From Aerolutibacter ruishenii (lineage in GTDB: Bacteria; Pseudomonadota; Gammaproteobacteria; Xanthomonadales; Xanthomonadaceae): a stretch of 64,000 nucleotides of DNA. The DNA lies in the NCBI RefSeq assembly GCF_007830115.1, contig NZ_VLKP01000012.1:25362-89361 (forward strand). Reading direction: 5' to 3'. The notes beneath the pieces were generated by a model. That model had not been told where the DNA came from and did no database searches. It was given only the letters and a program-made list of their open reading frames with translations. A program made the position numbers and the translations under genes. Shown piece after piece: positions 59,659 through 64,000 of the stretch (positions within the stretch are counted from its first letter, which is position 1; the number at the start of each line of letters is the position of its first letter).

Positions 59659-60672
59659 ATGACCCAGACGATTACGGTCATCCGTGGCGACGGCATCGGC
59701 CCGGAGATCATGGACGCCACCCTGCACGTGCTCGACGCGATGAACCTCGGCCTGCAGTACGAGTTCGCCGACGCCGGCCTGGTCGCGCTGGAGAAGCACG
59801 GTGAGCTGCTGCCACAGGCCACCATGGACTCCATCCGCAAGAACCGCATCGCGCTGAAGTCGCCGCTGACCACCCCGGTGGGCGAGGGTTTCTCCTCGAT
59901 CAACGTCGAGCTGCGCAAGCGCTTCGACCTGTACGCCAACGTGCGTCCGGCCAAGTCGTTCCCCAACACCAAGTCGCGCTTCCCGTCGGGCGTGGACCTG
60001 ATCACCGTGCGCGAGAACACCGAAGGTGCCTACATCGGCGAGGGCCAGGCCCTGTCCGAGGACGGCGAAGTCGCCACCCTGACCCAGAAGATCACCCGCC
60101 GCGGCTCCGAGCGCATCGTGCGCTACGCCTTCGAGCTGGCCCGCAAGACCGGCCGCAAGAAGGTCACCGTGGTGCACAAGGCCAACATCCTCAAGTCCAC
60201 CTCGGGCCTGTTCCTGAAGACCGCGCGCGCCGTGGCCGCCGAGTACCCGGACATCGAGTGCAACGAGATGATCGTGGACAACACCTGCATGCAGCTGGTG
60301 ATGCGCCCGGAGCAGTTCGACATCATCGTCACCACCAACCTGTTCGGCGACATCATCTCCGACCTGTGCGCCGGCCTCGTCGGCGGCCTGGGCCTGGCCC
60401 CGGGTGCCAACATCGGCACCGATGCCGCGATCTTCGAGGCCGTGCACGGCACCGCCCCGGACATCGCCGGGCAGGGCAAGGCCAACCCGTGCGCGCTGCT
60501 GCTGGGCGCCGCGCAGATGCTCGACCACCTTGGCCTGCCGGAGAAGGCGACCAGGCTGCGCGAGGCGATCATCGCCACGCTCGAGGCCAAGGACAACCTG
60601 ACCCCCGACCTGGGCGGCACGGGCACGACGCAGACCTTCGCCGAGGCGATCTCCAGGCGCGCGACGGCCTGA
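59659..60672 (+). CDS. NAD-type isocitrate dehydrogenase (IMDH/IDH family)
   Basis: 337 residues, beta-decarboxylating dehydrogenase fold: ITVIRGDGIGPEIMDATLHV, substrate arginine region NVELRKRFDLYANVRP, TENTEGAYIGEG-type VRENTEGAYIGEG, NLFGDIISDLCAGLVGGLGL with metal Asp, and EAVHGTAPDIAGQGKANPCA. Length and NAD-site features place it with short NAD-dependent homodimeric IDHs of xanthomonads. Converts isocitrate to 2-oxoglutarate in the TCA cycle. Followed by a strong terminator. Confidence 0.88.
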   Translation: MTQTITVIRGDGIGPEIMDATLHVLDAMNLGLQYEFADAGLVALEKHGELLPQATMDSIRKNRIALKSPLTTPVGEGFSSINVELRKRFDLYANVRPAKSFPNTKSRFPSGVDLITVRENTEGAYIGEGQALSEDGEVATLTQKITRRGSERIVRYAFELARKTGRKKVTVVHKANILKSTSGLFLKTARAVAAEYPDIECNEMIVDNTCMQLVMRPEQFDIIVTTNLFGDIISDLCAGLVGGLGLAPGANIGTDAAIFEAVHGTAPDIAGQGKANPCALLLGAAQMLDHLGLPEKATRLREAIIATLEAKDNLTPDLGGTGTTQTFAEAISRRATA

Positions 60673-60708
60673 GGCGAGGCAAGGCAGGGAGTTTCCGCTC
60701 CCGGTTGG

Positions 60709-60738
60709 CGGGGCGCCTTTGGGCGCCCCGTTTCGTTT
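60709..60738 (+). terminator. Intrinsic terminator after idh
   Basis: Perfect 9-bp stem CGGGGCGCC / GGCGCCCCG with loop TTTG, followed by TTTCGTTT. Confidence 0.9.
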
Positions 60739-60925
60739 CCGCCCGGCAACGCGCGGCGGTCGGATGGGCCGCAGTGAGCAGGACAGTGGCCAACCTGGCC
60801 GAGCATGCCGCTTCCGCCGCCTGAACGGCTCATGGACGGTAGCGGAGCGTTCCACTGACGGCCTCGACAGGCCGATCCGCGAAGCCCAGAATGACTGCCT
60901 TTGTTCTGTCCATTCGGATGAAGCG

Positions 60926-62269
60926 ATGAATGATGCCGTCCGCCCCAGCGCGCTCGCGCTGACGCCGCTGCTGCTGTTCCTGGCGCTGTTTTTCGGCGCC
61001 GGCATGTATTTCACCGCGCAGGGCGAGCCGATGGGCTTCTACCAATTGCGTGCGCCGGTAGCGATCCTGCCAGCGCTGGCACTGGGTGCCTGGCTGGCCT
61101 GGCGACGCGGCGTGCGGCCCGTCGACACCCTGCTGGCGGGCATGGGCCACGCCAACGTCATGCTCATGTGCCTGGTGTTCCTGCTGGCAGGCGCGTTCGC
61201 CACCGTGTCCAAGGCCATTGGCGCGGTCGATGCGGTGGTCGCGATCGGGTTGGGTAGCCTGCCTCCGGCGCTGATCCTGCCGGGGTTGTTCCTGGTGGCC
61301 AGCTTCGTGGCGCTGGCCATCGGCACGTCGATGGGCACGATCGCTGCGGTCGTGCCGATTGCGCTGGGCGTGTCCGATGCCGCGGGCCTGGACGCCGGAC
61401 TGGTGTTGGGCGCGGTGGTCGGTGGTGCGATGTTCGGCGACAACCTGTCGGTGATCTCCGACACCACCATCGCGGCGACCCGCAGCCAGGGGTGCCGCAT
61501 GCGCGACAAGTTCCGGGAGAACTTCAAGATCGCGCTGCCGGCGGCCATCGCGACCGTGGCGTTGATGGCCATGATGGGCGATACGGCCCCCGTGGCCCCG
61601 CCCGACAGCGATGCCAGCGGATGGCTGGTGCTGCCCTACGTGATCGTGCTGGGCCTGGCGCTGGCCGGCCTGGATGTGGTGCTCGTGCTCAGCATCGGCC
61701 TGGCGCTGTCCGGCCTGTTTGGCCTGTTCCTGGGCGATGGGTACGATGCGGTCGCATTTGCCGGGGACATCTATGCCGGTTTCGAGAGCATGGTCGAGAT
61801 CACCCTGCTGTCGATCATGATCGGCGGCCTGGCCGAACTGATCCGGGTGACCGGCGGCCTGGCGTGGCTTGCGCAGGTCATCGCGCGTTTCGCGCGCGGC
61901 CACACCGGCCGCCGTTCGGGCGAAGCCAGCATCGCGGCATTGGCGGTCGGCGCGGATGCCCTGACCGCCAACAACACCGTGGCCATCCTCGTCACCGGCA
62001 GCCTGGCCAAGGACATCGCCGAACGCCACGACATCAGCCCGCGCCGCAGCGCCAGCCTGCTCGACATCTTCTCGTGCGTCACCCAGGGCGTGTTGCCGTA
62101 TGGCGCGCAGATACTGCTGGCTGCATCGCTGGCGGGGCTGTCGCCATTGGCGATCGCCGGCAAGGTGTACTACTGCTGGCTGTTGGCCGCGGCGGCGGTG
62201 GTATTCATCCTGCTGCCCTCGCGCCATCGGGGCGGTGTGGTTGCCGAGTCCCCGGCTTCGAGGACCTGA
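60926..62269 (+). CDS. Na+/H+ antiporter NhaC family protein
   Basis: 447 residues with 10-12 membrane segments. The NhaC-type signature VVGGAMFGDNLSVISDTTIA (with the conserved Asp and Asn) and the second half element GADALTANNTVAILVTG are clear. Exports sodium or another monovalent cation, or an amine, in exchange for protons; the closest subgroup is uncertain. Start ATG at 60926. Convergent with the BI-1 family gene, 28 bases between. Confidence 0.87.
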   Translation: MNDAVRPSALALTPLLLFLALFFGAGMYFTAQGEPMGFYQLRAPVAILPALALGAWLAWRRGVRPVDTLLAGMGHANVMLMCLVFLLAGAFATVSKAIGAVDAVVAIGLGSLPPALILPGLFLVASFVALAIGTSMGTIAAVVPIALGVSDAAGLDAGLVLGAVVGGAMFGDNLSVISDTTIAATRSQGCRMRDKFRENFKIALPAAIATVALMAMMGDTAPVAPPDSDASGWLVLPYVIVLGLALAGLDVVLVLSIGLALSGLFGLFLGDGYDAVAFAGDIYAGFESMVEITLLSIMIGGLAELIRVTGGLAWLAQVIARFARGHTGRRSGEASIAALAVGADALTANNTVAILVTGSLAKDIAERHDISPRRSASLLDIFSCVTQGVLPYGAQILLAASLAGLSPLAIAGKVYYCWLLAAAAVVFILLPSRHRGGVVAESPASRT

Positions 62270-62297
62270 ACTTCCCACGCAAAGCCTGGCGCCGGCG

Positions 62298-63053
62298 TCA
62301 GTCGCGCGACTGCAGCTTCGACAGCAGGCGCAGTATCTCCAGGTACAGCCACACCAGCGTCACCAGCAGGCCGAACGCCGCGTACCACTCCATGTACTTC
62401 GGCGCACGCTGCTCCACGCCGCTCTCGATGAAGTCGAAGTCCAGCACCAGGTTGAGTGCGGCGACCACCACCACGAAGCCGGAGAAGGCGATGCCCATCA
62501 GCCCGCTGTCGTGGATGAACGGCATCGACTTGCCGAAGAAGCCCATGCCGATGTTGACCAGGTAGAGCAGGGCGATACCGCCGGTGGCGGCCACCACGCC
62601 CAGCTTGAAGTTCTCGGTGGCCTTGATCAGCCCGCTGCGGTACGCCAGCAGCAGTGCGGCCAGCGTGCCGAAGGTCAGGCCCACGGCCTGCATCACGATG
62701 CCCGGGAACTTCAGTTCGAACATCGCCGAGATCGCGCCGATGAACAGCCCCTCCAGCGCCGCATACAGCGGGGCGGTCACCGGCGCCCAGGTCTTCTTGA
62801 AGATCGTCACCAGCGACACCACGAAGCCGCCCAGCCCGCCGACCAGCACGTAGGGCATCAGGTTGGCGGCGCCATTGCTGCTGAAAAACAGCGACCAGGT
62901 GTACAGCGCGCCGGCCAGGGTCAGCACCAGCAGGAACGCGGTCTTGTTGACCGTGCCGTTCAGGGACATCGCGTCCTGCGCGCCACTGACGACGCTGCCT
63001 GTGCCGAGGTCGAGGAAGGTGCTGTCCTTCAAGGCGGGGTTGCCACTGCGCAT
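62298..63053 (-). CDS. Bax inhibitor-1/YccA-family membrane protein
   Basis: 251 residues, seven membrane segments from about residue 38 to the C-terminus (TAFLLVLTLAGALYTWSLFF, PYVLVGGLGGFVVSLVTIF, etc.), with the longer soluble N-terminus seen in the YbhL/BI-1 group (MRSGNPALKDSTFLDLGTGS). A C-terminal segment VALNLVLDFDFIESGVEQRA holds the family FDFI acidic pattern. Possibly a proton or calcium leak channel by analogy with BsYetJ; role here unknown. Confidence 0.9.
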   Translation of the reverse strand: MRSGNPALKDSTFLDLGTGSVVSGAQDAMSLNGTVNKTAFLLVLTLAGALYTWSLFFSSNGAANLMPYVLVGGLGGFVVSLVTIFKKTWAPVTAPLYAALEGLFIGAISAMFELKFPGIVMQAVGLTFGTLAALLLAYRSGLIKATENFKLGVVAATGGIALLYLVNIGMGFFGKSMPFIHDSGLMGIAFSGFVVVVAALNLVLDFDFIESGVEQRAPKYMEWYAAFGLLVTLVWLYLEILRLLSKLQSRD

Positions 63054-63135
63054 GTCTGCTCCTTGGGTCTGTCGGTGCTGCGATCCAGTCGAGAGCATAC
63101 AGGCGCACCCGGAAGGGCGGGCTGGAAATGCCGCA

Positions 63136-63164
63136 TTGACAGGCTGGCTGGGGCGGCCGAGAAT
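63136..63164 (+). promoter_or_regulatory. Candidate promoter of the tRNA array
   Basis: A perfect TTGACA (63136-63141), a 17-base spacer and GAGAAT (63159-63164) stand 41 bases before the first tRNA. Strong -35 suits a stable-RNA promoter. Confidence 0.5.
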
Positions 63165-63205
63165 AGTCGACCTTTCGCGGTGCTGGCGCACCTCGGAAGC
63201 TGGCC

Positions 63206-63282
<77 letters not shown>

Positions 63283-63317
63283 TTTGAGTTGCACGCCTCG
63301 GCTAAGATGTCCGCCAC

Positions 63318-63394
63318 GCGCCCGTAGCTCAACTGGATAGAGCACCGGCCTTCTAAGCCGGTGGTTGCAGGTTCGATTCCTGCCGGGCGCGCCA
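63318..63394 (+). tRNA. tRNA-Arg (anticodon TCT)
   Basis: 77 bases including CCA. Acceptor stem GCGCCCG / CGGGCGC, anticodon stem CCGGC / GCCGG around CTTCTAA with TCT, T-loop GGTTCGATTCC. Reads AGA/AGG. Confidence 0.97.
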
Positions 63395-63418
63395 GAGCCG
63401 GCGGGGTTGTTGCATATG

Positions 63419-63495
63419 GTGGCTGTAGCTCAGTTGGTTAGAGTACTGGATTGTGATTCCAGATGTCGGGGGTTCGAATCCCCTCAGCCACCCCA
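63419..63495 (+). tRNA. tRNA-His (anticodon GTG)
   Basis: 77 bases including CCA. Acceptor stem GTGGCTG / CAGCCAC, anticodon stem CTGGA / TCCAG around TTGTGAT. The base before position 1 is G and the discriminator is C, allowing the extra G-1:C73 pair typical of bacterial tRNA-His. Confidence 0.97.
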
Positions 63496-63547
63496 ACTAT
63501 TTGCGAAGCGGAAATTTTCTGCTAGAGTTCCGCTCCTAAGTTGTTCC

Positions 63548-63623
63548 GGGCCGTTAGCTCAGTTGGTAGAGCAGTTGACTCTTAATCAATAGGTCCAAGG
63601 TTCGAATCCTTGACGGCCCACCA
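63548..63623 (+). tRNA. tRNA-Lys (anticodon CTT)
   Basis: 76 bases including CCA. Acceptor stem GGGCCGT / ACGGCCC, anticodon loop CTCTTAA with CTT. Reads AAG. Last gene of the array, followed at once by a terminator. Confidence 0.97.
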
Positions 63624-63630
63624 ATCCCGG

Positions 63631-63658
63631 AAAGGCACCTGGCGACAGGTGCCTTTTT
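63631..63658 (+). terminator. Intrinsic terminator of the tRNA array
   Basis: Perfect 10-bp stem AAAGGCACCT / AGGTGCCTTT with a six-base loop and a five-T run. Confidence 0.9.
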
Positions 63659-63667
63659 CCTGGTTCT

Positions 63668-64000
63668 TCACCCAAGTCCGGGGAAGGCAGCCCGGATCTT
63701 CAGGAAGAAATAGGCGTCATCGCGGTAGCCGTAGGCGATGCGCTTGATGACCTTGATTCTGTTGTTGATGCCTTCCAGAAGGCCTGTATGCATGGGCCAG
63801 CGCACCCGGCTGACGATGCCGCGCCAATAAGGCCTCAGGCACTTGGCGAAGTGGATCAGGGCCGGGATGCCACTTTCATGGGCATGGCGTAGCCACTGTT
63901 TCCATGCACGACGCCACGTTTGCGCCGTTGGGGCGTTCCACAGTGCCTTGAGCTGCTCTTTCATCACGTAGACCACCATGAGCGGTTGGTTGGCCTCCAG
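63668..64000 (-). mobile_element. ISL3-family transposase, C-terminal part, cut by window edge
   Basis: The minus-strand frame is open to the window edge and ends at 63668. The last 110 residues include PLMVVYVMKEQLKALWNAPT and LLEGINNRIKVIKRIAYGYR followed by DDAYFFLKIRAAFPGLG, the typical DDE-domain end of ISL3 transposases. The element would end near 63660, just after the tRNA-Lys terminator; its other end lies to the right. Whether it is intact cannot be seen. Confidence 0.88.

Overview
The window is a dense, GC-rich (roughly two thirds G+C by eye) chromosomal stretch of a gammaproteobacterium, most likely of the Xanthomonadaceae/Lysobacteraceae (Xanthomonas, Stenotrophomonas, Lysobacter, Pseudoxanthomonas, Luteimonas group). 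The pointers are a lone gcvP behind a tandem glycine riboswitch, a bacterial ACE-like M2 lipoprotein peptidase, an NAD-type isocitrate dehydrogenase of the IMDH-like fold, a creBC-creD set, the phoB-phoR-ppk-ppx order and many lineage-typical small lipoproteins. The genus cannot be fixed from the sequence alone. Genes are packed with many 4-base stop/start overlaps (ATGA or GTGA), so many operons appear translationally coupled. No prophage, CRISPR array or clear genomic island is visible; the only mobile element is the 3' part of an ISL3-type transposase at the right edge.

Layout. 1-5.4 kb: 5' part of htpG with a heat-shock-type promoter, a divergent FAD oxidoreductase, then gcvP under a glycine riboswitch. 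5.5-10.3 kb: a six-gene signalling cluster on the minus strand (membrane histidine kinase, CheY-like regulator, anti-sigma-type ATPase, STAS protein, patatin phospholipase, response regulator-PP2C phosphatase), the most coherent accessory-looking module. 10.4-15.6 kb: M2 peptidase, an unknown HEACH metallopeptidase-like protein, and minCDE with a coupled GNAT. 15.8-20 kb: a DesK/DesR-like two-component pair, a membrane-anchored SRPBCC protein, DUF423 and an AlkA-type glycosylase. 20-24.3 kb: a minus-strand run of M15 peptidase, PH-domain membrane protein, secreted alpha/beta hydrolase, DUF4177, ribbon-helix-helix protein, a tiny ORF and an SPFH protein, headed by a striking double palindrome. 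24.3-38.8 kb: purT, exonuclease-endonuclease-phosphatase lipoprotein with bpt, a Fer4/CDGSH protein, tesB, an AmpD-like amidase, rlmKL with two partner genes, pirin and a GNAT.

38.9-49.3 kb: mfd, a GNAT, rlmJ and the creB-creC-creD system with a perfect CreB box, followed by a GNAT-nitrilase pair. 49.3-58.5 kb: PAP2 phosphatase, GT4 glycosyltransferase and the phosphate operon phoB-phoR-ppk1-ppx behind a candidate Pho box, with bepA upstream. 58.7-64 kb: glutaredoxin and AhpD-like protein, idh, an NhaC-like antiporter, a BI-1 family membrane protein, four tRNA genes (Pro, Arg, His, Lys) and the ISL3 remnant.

The main regulatory logic that can be read is: heat shock to htpG, glycine to gcvP, phosphate starvation to polyphosphate metabolism, CreBC to CreD, and a probably self-regulated SPFH/RHH operon. 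No stretch longer than 300 bases lacks an annotated gene or regulatory element.
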